A stretch of 14,178 nucleotides of DNA from NCBI GenBank assembly GCA_964568855.1, contig CAZMSD010000058.1, positions 1 to 14,178 on the forward strand, read 5' to 3'. Made by a program: the position numbers and the translations under genes. Below the pieces are notes generated by a model. It was not told where the DNA came from. It did not search any database and saw only the letters and a list, made by a program, of their open reading frames with translations. Shown here in pieces: positions 5,689-12,899 of this stretch; the first letter of the stretch is position 1, and every line of letters starts with the position of its first letter. Origin of the DNA: CAZMSD01 sp964568855 (GTDB lineage Bacteria > CAIWAD01).

Positions 5689-7077
5689 GTGAAGCCCGCC
5701 GGTCACCCTCGTCCCCTGGACGGAATCCCGGTGCTTCGCGCCCTGTCCGCCGCCGGGCAGGGCTTCTACTACTGGGATTCCGAACCGCTGATGACAAGGA
5801 CCACGCCCAAAGGAGCGACCCCCGCGCCCGATCGCCCGATCCCCGGCCGCCCGCAGTCCGATCCGCTCTCCGTGGATGAGGCGCAGCGGATCATCATGGA
5901 AAGCCTGCCCGGCTGTGATACACAGACCGTTCCGCTGGAGCGGGCCCCGGGCAGGGTGCTGCGCGAGGAACTGCGCGCCGACCGGGACCAGCCGCCCTTC
6001 AACCGCGTAGCGATGGACGGAATCGGGATCTCCGGCGAGGCTTTCGCCTCGGGCAGGCGGGAGTTCAGGATCCTGGGCACGCAGGCCGCCGGCCGACCGA
6101 TGCGCCGCCTCGAGCATCGCGAGGGCTGCTTCGAGGTGATGACCGGCGCCGTGCTGCCCGAAGGCTGCGACTGCGTGATTCCCTTCGAAGAGCTGGAAAT
6201 CGCCGAGAGCCACGCGAGGGTTCGCGAAGGCCTGGCCGTGCAGTCCTGGTGGAACGTGCACCGCGAGGCCAGCGACAACAGGCGCGGCGACCTGCTGCTG
6301 TCACCGGGCCGCCGGCTGGACTCGCCGCAGATCTCCCTGGCCGCGTCGCTGGGCGCCTCGGAGCTTCTCGTGTCGCGAATTCCACGGGCGGCCGTCTTCA
6401 GCACGGGCGACGAGCTGGTGGAGGTGGAAGCCCGACCCCTGCCGCACCAGATCCGCCGCTCCAACGTGCACGCCGTCGCCGCGGCCTTGCGCCGCGCGGG
6501 GATTGAGACCGTGCGCTGCCACCACCTGGCGGACGATCCGGAAGAGATCCGTTCAGTACTCGACCGCGTCCTGGACGAGGCCGAAGTGCTGGTGCTCTCG
6601 GGCGGGATCTCCATGGGGCGCTTCGATCATGTGCCGGAGATCCTGGAAGAGCTGGGCTTCCGCCTGCTTTTTCGCAGGGTCGCCCAGCGGCCGGGCAAGC
6701 CCTTCTGCTACGGAGTCCGTCCCGCCGAGGGCGATCGCGGAGAGCGCCGGGTTTTCGCCCTGCCCGGCAACCCAGTATCCTCGCTTGTCTGCTGCCACCG
6801 GTACGTTCTGCCGGCCCTGGAAGCCATGCAGGGCGGGGTGAGCCGGGAGTCCTTCGCCGTGCTGGACGAGCCTTTCCGTTTCCCCAAGCCGCTGACCTAC
6901 TTCCTGCCCGTGGCGCTCGCGCCGGGCGAGGAGGGAGAGATCCGGGCCCGCCCGGTGCCCACGGCGGGATCTGGAGACTTCGGCGCCTTGGTGCGCAGCG
7001 ACGGTTTCGTCGAGCTGCAGCCTGAACCGGAGGACTTTCCCCGGGGCAGCGTCGTCCCTCTTTACCTTTGGAGTTGA
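5689..7077 (+). CDS. moeA: Molybdopterin molybdenumtransferase MoeA
   Basis: MoeA inserts molybdate into adenylylated molybdopterin, the metal-insertion step of Moco synthesis, in the cytoplasm. In the 462-residue form the family motifs appear in order: LSVDEAQRIIM (about 60-70), PPFNRVAMDGIGI (102-114), EVMTGAVLPEGCDCVIPFEE (149-168), VFSTGDELVE (236-245), VLVLSGGISMGRFDHVPEIL (300-319), RVAQRPGKPFCYGV (330-343), VFALPGNPVSSLVCC (355-369) and a C-terminal domain IV ending LQPEPEDFPRGSVVPLYLW. The MogA-like domain (SGGxSxGxxD, PGxP, LPGNPxS) is complete. The start is uncertain: GTG 5689 has a Shine-Dalgarno site, ATG 5791 gives the shortest MoeA-like N-terminus, and GTG 5644 is the longest possibility. 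Third-position GC stays high between 5689 and 5791, which favours coding. It is the first gene of the Moco operon; its stop lies 2 nt before the moaA start. Confidence 0.93.
   Translation: MKPAGHPRPLDGIPVLRALSAAGQGFYYWDSEPLMTRTTPKGATPAPDRPIPGRPQSDPLSVDEAQRIIMESLPGCDTQTVPLERAPGRVLREELRADRDQPPFNRVAMDGIGISGEAFASGRREFRILGTQAAGRPMRRLEHREGCFEVMTGAVLPEGCDCVIPFEELEIAESHARVREGLAVQSWWNVHREASDNRRGDLLLSPGRRLDSPQISLAASLGASELLVSRIPRAAVFSTGDELVEVEARPLPHQIRRSNVHAVAAALRRAGIETVRCHHLADDPEEIRSVLDRVLDEAEVLVLSGGISMGRFDHVPEILEELGFRLLFRRVAQRPGKPFCYGVRPAEGDRGERRVFALPGNPVSSLVCCHRYVLPALEAMQGGVSRESFAVLDEPFRFPKPLTYFLPVALAPGEEGEIRARPVPTAGSGDFGALVRSDGFVELQPEPEDFPRGSVVPLYLWS
5722..5781 (+). promoter_or_regulatory. Nested stem-loop at the 5' end of moeA, candidate regulatory RNA
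   Basis: Two perfect stems are nested. The outer one pairs GGAATCCC (5722-5729) with GGGATTCC (5774-5781). The inner one is a 10-pair hairpin at 5740-5763 (nine Watson-Crick pairs and one T-G) with a CCGC loop. The internal loops are GGTGCTTCGC and TTCTACTACT. The structure ends 9 nt before the ATG at 5791. If that ATG is the true start, this is a leader fold that could gate translation. If GTG 5689 is the start, it lies inside the coding region. CGGTGCTT also occurs in the E. coli Moco riboswitch as I remember it, but the rest of that riboswitch is not evident. Confidence 0.35.
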
Positions 7078-7079
7078 CC

Positions 7080-8021
7080 ATGAAGGAACTCGCGGACCCG
7101 GCCGGCAGGCGCATTCACAAGCTGCGGATCTCGATCACGGACGCCTGCAACTTCCGCTGCTTCTACTGCATGCCGAACGAAATGCGCTTCCTGCCCGAGC
7201 ACGAGCTGCTCAGCCCCGGAGAGATCGTTCGCATCTGCGGGGGCCTGGTGGACTGCGGGATCCGCCAGCTGCGCATCACGGGGGGCGAGCCGACGCTGCG
7301 CTCCGACTTCCGCAGCATCATTTCCGGCCTGGCAGGCCTGCCGGCGGAGAAGATCGCCCTGACCACCAACGGCCGGATGCTCAACCAGCACCTCGAATTC
7401 CTGCGCGGCACCAGCCTGAGGCATCTCAACTACAGCCTGGACAGCCTGGACGCCGACAACTTCCGCCGTCTCACGGGCTCGGATTCCTTCGCGGACGTTT
7501 ACGCCACGATCCTCCGCAGCATCGAGCTGGGCTTCCAGGTGAAGGTCAACACAGTGGTTTTCCGCGGCGTCAACGACCGCGAGGTGAAGGACTTCCTCCG
7601 GTTCTCGGCGAAACACGGCGTGGAGGTCCGCTTCCTGGAGCTGATGCGCATCGGCCCGGCCCACGAGCGGAACCGTCAGCTGTTCATCGCGGCCGAAGAG
7701 ATCCTCGAGCGGCTGCGCGCCGAAGTAGAGCTGGAACCCTTGAGCAGTCCGGCGGACTCGACCTCCACGCGCTACATCACGCGCGACGGCGCCCGGCTGG
7801 GCTTCATCGCCAGCGAGACCCAGCCCTTCTGCGAGAACTGCTCGCGGCTCAGGCTGTCCGCAACGGGACGGCTGCGCCCCTGCCTGATGAGCGAGCAGAG
7901 CGTCGACCTGCGAGGAAAGGACATCGCCGAATTTCCCGCGCTCGTCGAACAGATCCTGCGCTGCAAACCCCTCCAGCGGCCGCACCACGTCGACGAACCG
8001 ATGGTCCAGATCGGGGGCTGA
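7080..8021 (+). CDS. moaA: GTP 3',8-cyclase MoaA (radical SAM)
   Basis: MoaA converts GTP to 3',8-cyclo-7,8-dihydro-GTP, the first step of Moco synthesis. The 313-residue product has the radical SAM cluster motif C23-x3-C27-x2-C30 (DACNFRCFYCMP). TGGEPTLRSD follows at about 65-74 for SAM binding. The C-terminal second cluster motif is CENCSRLRLSATGRLRPCL, which has the usual CxxC...C spacing. It ends in the conserved Gly-Gly tail (QIGG) needed for GTP cyclisation in studied MoaA proteins. All expected residues are present and the length is normal. The ATG at 7080 is chosen over an in-frame TTG at 7068 because GGAG (7070-7073) stands 6 nt upstream of it. It lies 2 nt after the moeA stop and 4 nt before moaC, within one operon. 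As a 4Fe-4S enzyme it should be oxygen-sensitive. Confidence 0.97.
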   Translation: MKELADPAGRRIHKLRISITDACNFRCFYCMPNEMRFLPEHELLSPGEIVRICGGLVDCGIRQLRITGGEPTLRSDFRSIISGLAGLPAEKIALTTNGRMLNQHLEFLRGTSLRHLNYSLDSLDADNFRRLTGSDSFADVYATILRSIELGFQVKVNTVVFRGVNDREVKDFLRFSAKHGVEVRFLELMRIGPAHERNRQLFIAAEEILERLRAEVELEPLSSPADSTSTRYITRDGARLGFIASETQPFCENCSRLRLSATGRLRPCLMSEQSVDLRGKDIAEFPALVEQILRCKPLQRPHHVDEPMVQIGG

Positions 8022-8025
8022 GCAG

Positions 8026-8529
8026 ATGCTTTCTCATGTAACACGGGACAAGCGCCCGGGGATGGTGGACGTCTCCGCCAAGAACGTGACCCTGCGCCGG
8101 GCCGTGGCCCGCAGCAGCGTCCTGCTGCCACCGGAGATTTTCTCCCTGCTGCGCGACGGCGAGATCGCGGGCGTCAAGGGGCCGGTGTTCCAGACGGCGA
8201 TCGTCGCCGGCACCATGGCCGTCAAGCGCACGCCCGACCTGATCCCCTTGTGTCACCCGATGGCGATCGAGAGCTGCCGGATCAGCATTCGACCCGGGGA
8301 AGAGCACGAGGACGGCGGCGGGTCGGTGCGGATCGAATGCGAAGTGAGCGTGCATCACAAGACCGGCGTCGAGATGGAGGCGCTGACGGGAGTCTGCGTC
8401 GCCGCGCTGACGGTCTACGACATGTGCAAGGCCCTCTCGCACGATATCCGCATCGTCGAGACGCGCCTGGTCGAGAAGACCGGCGGCAAGAGCGACCTGC
8501 GCGGGGAGGACCATGAAGCGACCCCATGA
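8026..8529 (+). CDS. moaC: Cyclic pyranopterin monophosphate synthase MoaC
   Basis: MoaC rearranges the MoaA product into cyclic pyranopterin monophosphate with release of pyrophosphate. The 167-residue product shows the family core: MVDVSAKNVTLRRAVARS (13-30), AGVKGPVFQTAIVAGTMAVKRTPDLIPLCHPM (48-79), HHKTGVEMEALTGVCVAALTVYDMCKAL (110-137) and KTGGKSD (151-157). Catalytic residues known from E. coli (Lys51, Asp128, Lys131) are matched by Lys51, Asp132 and Lys135. His77, in the PLCHP motif, is also kept. The last ten residues are variable and overlap the next gene by 17 nt. The start follows the moaA stop by 4 nt, with a G-run inside the end of moaA as the ribosome site. The order moaA-moaC suggests the two sequential enzymes are made together. 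Confidence 0.97.
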   Translation: MLSHVTRDKRPGMVDVSAKNVTLRRAVARSSVLLPPEIFSLLRDGEIAGVKGPVFQTAIVAGTMAVKRTPDLIPLCHPMAIESCRISIRPGEEHEDGGGSVRIECEVSVHHKTGVEMEALTGVCVAALTVYDMCKALSHDIRIVETRLVEKTGGKSDLRGEDHEATP

Positions 8530-9715
8530 GCACCACGGCGACGCGCCCGGCCGCAAGCCGCGCCCCTTCCTCTACAACCCGCTGGAGATCGCCTTCCCTG
8601 GCGTCCCGGGTGCGGGCCGGAGCGCGCTGGTCGCGAATCTGGCGTCCCGGCTGGCCGGGGAGTTCGATGTGGGGATCGCCGTGGCCGAGGCCTCGGATCG
8701 CCCGCTGAGCGGGATCGCGCAGGCGGGGTTCGGAGATTACCCGGGAATCGACGGGGGCTGGATCCTCGAAGCCGGCGCGCTGCAGGTGCACGTTCGGCGC
8801 GGCGAACTCGATCCGGGACATCGTTCGGCCCTGCTGCTGGATCACGACCTGGTGCTGATCGACGGGCCGGGAGGCCCGGAAACCCCGTCCTTCCCCTTCA
8901 TCGAAAGCGGCGATTCCACCGCGGGGAAGTCGTCAGGCACCGGGGAGGACGATCCGCCGTCCGGCAGGATCCAGGCCTGTATCACGACCGATCCGGGACT
9001 CGCCGGGAAGCCCGCGCCGTCGGGCAACGGAGCCGAGGGCGGGGATCCGGTTCCCTGCTTCCACGTGGACGACATGGAAGGGATCCTGGGCCGGCTGCGC
9101 GGGACGCTGGCCTTGAGAATCGCGGAGCGCCCCCTGCACGGCCTGGTGCTTACCGGCGGCGGCAGCACGCGGATGGGCAGCGACAAGGCGCGGCTGATGT
9201 ATCACGGAATGCCCCAGGCCGAGTTCGCCTGCCTGCTGCTGGGCGACTTCTGTCGCGAAGTCTACATTTCCAGCAGGAGCGAGCAGGCCGAAACGGACTC
9301 GCGCCGGGGCCGCCGCCAGATCCACGACGTCTTCCTGGGCTTCGGCCCGGTGGGCGGGATCCTCAGCGCCATGCTGCACGAGCCGGAGGCCGCATGGCTG
9401 GTGCTGGGCTGCGACCTGCCCTTCGTGGACGACCGCTCGCTGAGGGCGCTGGTGGAGCGGCGCAGGCCCGCGCGCTACGCCACCGCCTTCCGCAGCACCT
9501 TCGACGGGTTTCCCGAGCCGCTGTGCACGATCTACGAGCCCAAGTCCAGGCTGCGCATGCTGCAATACCTGGCGCTGGGCAACTACTGCCCGCGCAAGAC
9601 CCTGTTCAACTCGCCGATCCAGCTGCTGGAGCCCCTGGACGAGAACGCCCTGGCCAACGTCAACCGTCCCGAGGAGTATGAGGCCGCGCGGGCCCGGCTG
9701 GGGATCGATACATGA
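8513..9715 (+). CDS. mobA: MobB-MobA fusion: degenerate MobB-like NTPase plus molybdenum cofactor nucleotidyltransferase
   Basis: The 400-residue protein appears to be a two-domain fusion. The C-terminal half (about 205-400) is MobA, which joins GMP (or CMP for MocA-type enzymes) to molybdopterin. It has LVLTGGGSTRMGSDKARLMYHG (211-232) for the nucleotide, GFGPVGGILSAM (276-287), WLVLGCDLPFVDD (295-307) and ANVNRPEEYEAAR (381-393). The N-terminal half (about 22-195) looks like MobB, a P-loop protein: FPGVPGAGRSALVANLA (28-44) and LDHDLVLIDGPGG (109-121). The usual P-loop lysine is Arg36 (GVPGAGRS), and the middle of the domain (130-180) is a Gly/Ser/Pro-rich stretch. Nucleotide hydrolysis by this half is therefore doubtful, and it may only bind or scaffold. 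It overlaps moaC by 17 nt and moaD by 4 nt, with GGGGAGG before the ATG. The MobA part is firm; the MobB label is moderately supported. Confidence 0.85.
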   Translation: MKRPHEHHGDAPGRKPRPFLYNPLEIAFPGVPGAGRSALVANLASRLAGEFDVGIAVAEASDRPLSGIAQAGFGDYPGIDGGWILEAGALQVHVRRGELDPGHRSALLLDHDLVLIDGPGGPETPSFPFIESGDSTAGKSSGTGEDDPPSGRIQACITTDPGLAGKPAPSGNGAEGGDPVPCFHVDDMEGILGRLRGTLALRIAERPLHGLVLTGGGSTRMGSDKARLMYHGMPQAEFACLLLGDFCREVYISSRSEQAETDSRRGRRQIHDVFLGFGPVGGILSAMLHEPEAAWLVLGCDLPFVDDRSLRALVERRRPARYATAFRSTFDGFPEPLCTIYEPKSRLRMLQYLALGNYCPRKTLFNSPIQLLEPLDENALANVNRPEEYEAARARLGIDT

Positions 9716-9957
9716 AGAAACACGTGAAGATCGAGTATTACGCACTGCTCAGGGAGGAGCGCGGGCGGGCCGCGGAGGATCACGAAACCTCCGCCACTAC
9801 GCTGGGCGAGCTGTACGCCGAGCTGCGCGCGGACCACGGCTTCAGCCTCGACAGGGAGCGTCTGCAGGTGGCGCGCAACGAGGAATTCGCCGACTGGAGA
9901 ACGTCGCTCGAAGACGGGGACGTCGTGGTTTTCATCCCGCCGGTGGCCGGAGGCTGA
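9712..9957 (+). CDS. moaD: Molybdopterin synthase sulfur carrier subunit MoaD
   Basis: MoaD is a ubiquitin-fold protein. Its C-terminal thiocarboxylate donates sulfur to cyclic pyranopterin monophosphate in the MPT synthase complex with MoaE. The 81-residue product has the expected beta-grasp pattern: VKIEYYALLREERG (5-18), TLGELYAELRADHG (30-43), VARNEEFADWRTSLEDGDVVVFIPPVAGG (53-81). It ends exactly in the obligatory Gly-Gly. The start codon overlaps the mobBA stop (ATGA) and its stop overlaps the moaE start (TGATG), so it is translationally coupled on both sides. The MoeB-like enzyme two genes downstream is the expected activator of its C-terminus. Confidence 0.96.
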   Translation: MKKHVKIEYYALLREERGRAAEDHETSATTLGELYAELRADHGFSLDRERLQVARNEEFADWRTSLEDGDVVVFIPPVAGG

Positions 9958-10400
9958 TGGTGTTCAGGATCTGCGAGAAACCAATCGACACGGCAGGCCT
10001 GGCCGCGGCGCTCGACGACCACGGCGCCGGCGGCGCGGTGATCTTCGAAGGACGCGTGCGCAACGAGAATGAGGGGCGCGCGGTGAGCGCGCTGGAGTAC
10101 CAGGCCTACGCGCCCTTGTGTCACAAAGAGGGCGAGCGCATCCTGGCCGAGGCGCGGGAGCGCTTCGGCGTGCTCGACGCCGTCTGCCACCACCGGGTGG
10201 GGCGCCTGGATCTGGGGGATTGCGCGGTCTGGATCGGCGTGCTCGCCGGACACCGCGGCGAGGCCTTCGCCGCCTGCCGCTACGTGATCGACGAGATCAA
10301 GGTCCGCCTGCCGATCTGGAAGAAGGAGATCTACCGCGACGGCGACTCGGGCTGGATCCGCTGCGAGCGCTGCGTGGAAGCCGGACACGCCGGTCCATGA
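9957..10400 (+). CDS. moaE: Molybdopterin synthase catalytic subunit MoaE
   Basis: MoaE forms the heterotetrameric MPT synthase with MoaD and inserts two sulfurs into cyclic pyranopterin monophosphate to give molybdopterin. The 147-residue product shows GAVIFEGRVRNENEGRAVSALEYQAY (26-51), HHRVGRLDLGDCAVWIGVLAGHRGEAFAACRYVIDEIKVRLPIWKKEIY (78-126) and a closing CERC (136-139). Lys115 and Lys122 match the catalytic lysines 119 and 126 of E. coli MoaE in context and spacing. The ATG at 9957 shares one base with the moaD stop. The frame stays open upstream inside moaD, but that extension is not MoaE-like. Its stop overlaps the next start by 4 nt. Confidence 0.97.
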   Translation: MVFRICEKPIDTAGLAAALDDHGAGGAVIFEGRVRNENEGRAVSALEYQAYAPLCHKEGERILAEARERFGVLDAVCHHRVGRLDLGDCAVWIGVLAGHRGEAFAACRYVIDEIKVRLPIWKKEIYRDGDSGWIRCERCVEAGHAGP

Positions 10401-11767
10401 CTCAGCCGCCGCCCTCCGGACACCCGAACCCGGGCGCGGGCGATTCATCCCCGCCCGTCAACGAACCGCCTCCGCGAAAGGGCGAACCCTTCCCTCCCGA
10501 ACTCGAACGCGAATACTACGACCGCCAGCGCCGGCTCCGGGAAGTGGGCGACGAGGGCCAGGAGCGGCTGCGGCGCTCCGCGGTGCTGGTGGTGGGCGCG
10601 GGAGGGCTGGGCGCTCCCGCCCTGAGCTACCTGGCCTCCGCGGGAGTTGGACGCCTGGGCATTTGCGACTTCGACCGTCTCGAGGCCAGCAACCTGCACC
10701 GCCAGCCGATCTACTCGCTGCGGGACGCCGGGAGGCCCAAAGCGGAGTTGGCCGCCCGTCGGCTGGGGGAACTCAATCCATTCGTCGAGGTCTGCGTGAT
10801 CCCCAGGCGGCTGACGGCCGGCAACGCCGGGGAGCTTCTGTCGGGCTGGGACATGGTCCTGGACTGCAGCGATAACTTCTCCACCAAATTCATGCTGCAC
10901 GACCAGGCCCGCGCCTGGGGGATTCCCCTGGTGCTGGCCAGCATCTACCAGTTCGACGGCCAGCTGATGAGTTTCGTGCCCGGGCGGGAGGCCGGCTGCC
11001 TGCGCTGCCTGTGGCCCGAGGAGCCTCCCGCGGAATGCGTGGGCAGTTGCGCGGAGGTGGGCGTGCTGGGACCCGTGCCCGGCGTCTTCGGTTGCCTGCA
11101 GGCCATGGAAGCGTTGAAGCTGCTGCTGGGATTGCCGGACACGCTGGCCGAGCGGATGCTGCTGCTGGACCTGCGCAGCTACCGCACGCGGAACCTCAGA
11201 CGGTCGCGGCGTCCGGATTGTCTCCTGTGCGGAGAGGGCGATGAGATCACCTCGCCGACGTCGCGCGTTCACTCAGCCGGGCTCTCCGGGCCGGGTGATA
11301 CAGCCGATAAAAACGCCATCGATTCGACCCTCAAGACCGACCCGGAGGGACGCGATCCCGCGGCCGATCCCGAGGGTGACCATTCATGGCCGTCCACCGA
11401 AGCCGGCGCAGCATCGGTCCTCCCCGATCCCTCCAGCCCGCTCAAGGACTGGCTGGACGCCTGCGAGCTGGATCCCGCTCAACTCGACAGCGTGCCGCTC
11501 GCCGGATTCACGATCGTCGACCTGCGCGATCCACCCGAGCCCGAACTCCGCCTGCCGGAGAGCCAGCCTCTGATCTCCCGCCGCTTCCGCCACTTCGACG
11601 TGAAGGATCCCCCATTTCAGAAAAGTGCCCGGGTGCTGCTGATCTGCGAGGTGGGCGTCCGCAGCCTGGCGGCCGCCCGCCGGCTTCGCGCGCTGGGCCA
11701 CGAGGACTGCTGGTCCCTGGCGGGGGGCTATCGCTGGCTGGGAGGAGGAGGCTCCGCGCCGAGTTGA
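10397..11767 (+). CDS. moeB: MoeB/ThiF-type adenylyltransferase fused to a rhodanese domain
   Basis: The 456-residue protein is an E1-like enzyme that should adenylate the MoaD C-terminus so it can be thiocarboxylated. Visible parts are YYDRQRRL (40-47), the ATP-binding VLVVGAGGLGAPALSYLASAGVG (63-85), DFDRLEASNLHRQ (91-103), LDCSDNFSTKFMLHD (155-169), zinc cysteines C201/C204 and C275/C278, and ECVGSCAEVGVLGPVPG (213-229). A Pro/Asp/Ser-rich linker (about 281-345) leads to a rhodanese domain (about 365-450) with the loop CEVGVRS (417-423). Its Cys417 could carry persulfide for transfer to MoaD. MoeB-rhodanese fusions (as in eukaryotic MOCS3 and bacterial MoeZ) are known. A disordered Pro-rich N-terminus (1-32) is unusual. 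The ATG overlaps the moaE stop (ATGA). It is the last gene of the operon. It could also serve ThiS. Confidence 0.93.
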   Translation: MTQPPPSGHPNPGAGDSSPPVNEPPPRKGEPFPPELEREYYDRQRRLREVGDEGQERLRRSAVLVVGAGGLGAPALSYLASAGVGRLGICDFDRLEASNLHRQPIYSLRDAGRPKAELAARRLGELNPFVEVCVIPRRLTAGNAGELLSGWDMVLDCSDNFSTKFMLHDQARAWGIPLVLASIYQFDGQLMSFVPGREAGCLRCLWPEEPPAECVGSCAEVGVLGPVPGVFGCLQAMEALKLLLGLPDTLAERMLLLDLRSYRTRNLRRSRRPDCLLCGEGDEITSPTSRVHSAGLSGPGDTADKNAIDSTLKTDPEGRDPAADPEGDHSWPSTEAGAASVLPDPSSPLKDWLDACELDPAQLDSVPLAGFTIVDLRDPPEPELRLPESQPLISRRFRHFDVKDPPFQKSARVLLICEVGVRSLAAARRLRALGHEDCWSLAGGYRWLGGGGSAPS

Positions 11768-11906
11768 TCGAGTTCGTGCAGGCGCTGCCCGGCCTCCGAG
11801 AATCCCGGCCAGATCTTCAGGGCAGTCTCAGGGTATTCGCGGTCGAGTCGGGATTCGTTTTCCGTTCTGTATTACAGTGTCAATCGCGTCGGAGACGAAG
11901 ATTACT

Positions 11907-12899
11907 TCAACTCAACCAGTACTGCCCCATCCCCATGGATGTACTCTTCCCAACTCCCAGGTACTGGCCCAGGATCAACCAGGGCATGAATTCGCCCGGT
12001 ACCTTGTCGACATCCATCGTGCCTGTAACACCGTCGACTCGGAATCGCGCTCGCTGCCTGCCGGAATAACGGTTCGCACGGATCCGCTGGAAGCTGGATT
12101 CTGGATGATGCTCTTCCGCCCGAGTCAGAAGACCCCTGTAATCGGCCTGCAGCTCCACGCCGCAGTGGAAGTAGGCAAGGTTGCTGATCCTGCGAAGAAG
12201 ACTCGCCATCAGGTCTCTCAGGGTGGGCTGGCCGCTGATACGACCACCGGACATGATCCGTGCAGGGGAAATGAAAGACAGCCGGCTGAACTCGTTCATA
12301 GATTCAACAAGCGATTTCCAGCTAACCGGTGTAAAAGGCAAACCCCGGTCATAGCGTAGCCGCTCCCAGGATAGGTGCTCGTCACTTTCCGGCCCACTGA
12401 TGGAATTCAGCTTGATGACGCCACGTTTTCCATTCCTGTCCTTACGGCCGATTCCTGTACCTAACGCCTCATCCAAAGCGAGCAGAACAGGCACGGCATG
12501 CCGGCCGGCATCACCAACCAGCGAGAACTGGATGCATGTTTCCTCGCCTTTCTCGAGAAGTTCGTCTTTCCACGGTTCAATAGTCATCCTGAGCGGTGTC
12601 GGGATTCGCGAGTACTTTCTCATTCGCTCCGCGTCAGCCGGCCTGCGTGTCTCAAGGAAGACGCAGTATGGGCAACTGGGTGCCAGCGAGCAGTCATCGC
12701 AGTTCTCAGTATCTCGGACGCAGTACAGCCGTTTCAGTGTGTATCCGAGCGCGCCATGCAACACGGATCCGGGAAACGAGTTCCATCGTACGGTGTGTTC
12801 GGCAGTAGCCGTAAAACGGCAAGCATGCAGAGTCAGCCGCGGATTTGAAAACGGTTCAGTTAAGAATTGAGAATTTCGGCCAACTGATGTATGCACCAC
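11907..12899 (-). CDS. cas6: CRISPR pre-crRNA endoribonuclease Cas6 (type III-associated RAMP family)
   Basis: Cas6 cuts the repeat in the CRISPR transcript to release crRNA. The 330-residue product shows the RAMP family layout: an N-terminal ferredoxin-like half, a cysteine-rich segment (C60, C67, C70, C76, C79 in YCVRDTENCDDCSLAPSCPYCVFLE), and a C-terminal half ending in GEFMPWLILGQYLGVGKSTSMGMGQYWL (302-329). That tail contains the Cas6 glycine-rich loop (GVGKSTSMGMG). The length fits the larger type I/III Cas6 group. I cannot assign the catalytic residues. The best start is GTG at 12899 (another GTG follows at once), 40 nt inside the upstream CARF gene. No ATG fits, because family-like sequence begins by about residue 20. 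It is co-transcribed with the CARF gene and converges on the Moco operon. GC content is lower than in the operon, in keeping with a transferred defence module. Confidence 0.88.
   Translation of the reverse strand: MVHTSVGRNSQFLTEPFSNPRLTLHACRFTATAEHTVRWNSFPGSVLHGALGYTLKRLYCVRDTENCDDCSLAPSCPYCVFLETRRPADAERMRKYSRIPTPLRMTIEPWKDELLEKGEETCIQFSLVGDAGRHAVPVLLALDEALGTGIGRKDRNGKRGVIKLNSISGPESDEHLSWERLRYDRGLPFTPVSWKSLVESMNEFSRLSFISPARIMSGGRISGQPTLRDLMASLLRRISNLAYFHCGVELQADYRGLLTRAEEHHPESSFQRIRANRYSGRQRARFRVDGVTGTMDVDKVPGEFMPWLILGQYLGVGKSTSMGMGQYWLS

Noticed and set aside
5640..5690. GGGAAACGGTGCC segment as part of a cobalamin riboswitch
   Set aside because: Only a few bases recall that riboswitch. 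The B12 box and the rest of the conserved core are not present.
7062..7988. Long minus-strand open frame opposite moaA
   Set aside because: Every MoaA motif is on the plus strand. The minus-strand product is an antisense shadow.
11800..11856. Inverted repeat GAATCCCG (11800-11807) / CGGGATTC (11849-11856) followed by GTTTT, a possible terminator after the Moco operon
   Set aside because: The 41-nt loop and short T-run make a poor intrinsic terminator. Position is suggestive, but support is too weak to annotate.
11877..12870. Plus-strand open frames across cas6 (for example 11877-12359 and 12400-12870)
   Set aside because: They show no domain or codon pattern of their own. The minus-strand frame carries the Cas6 glycine-rich loop and cysteine segment.
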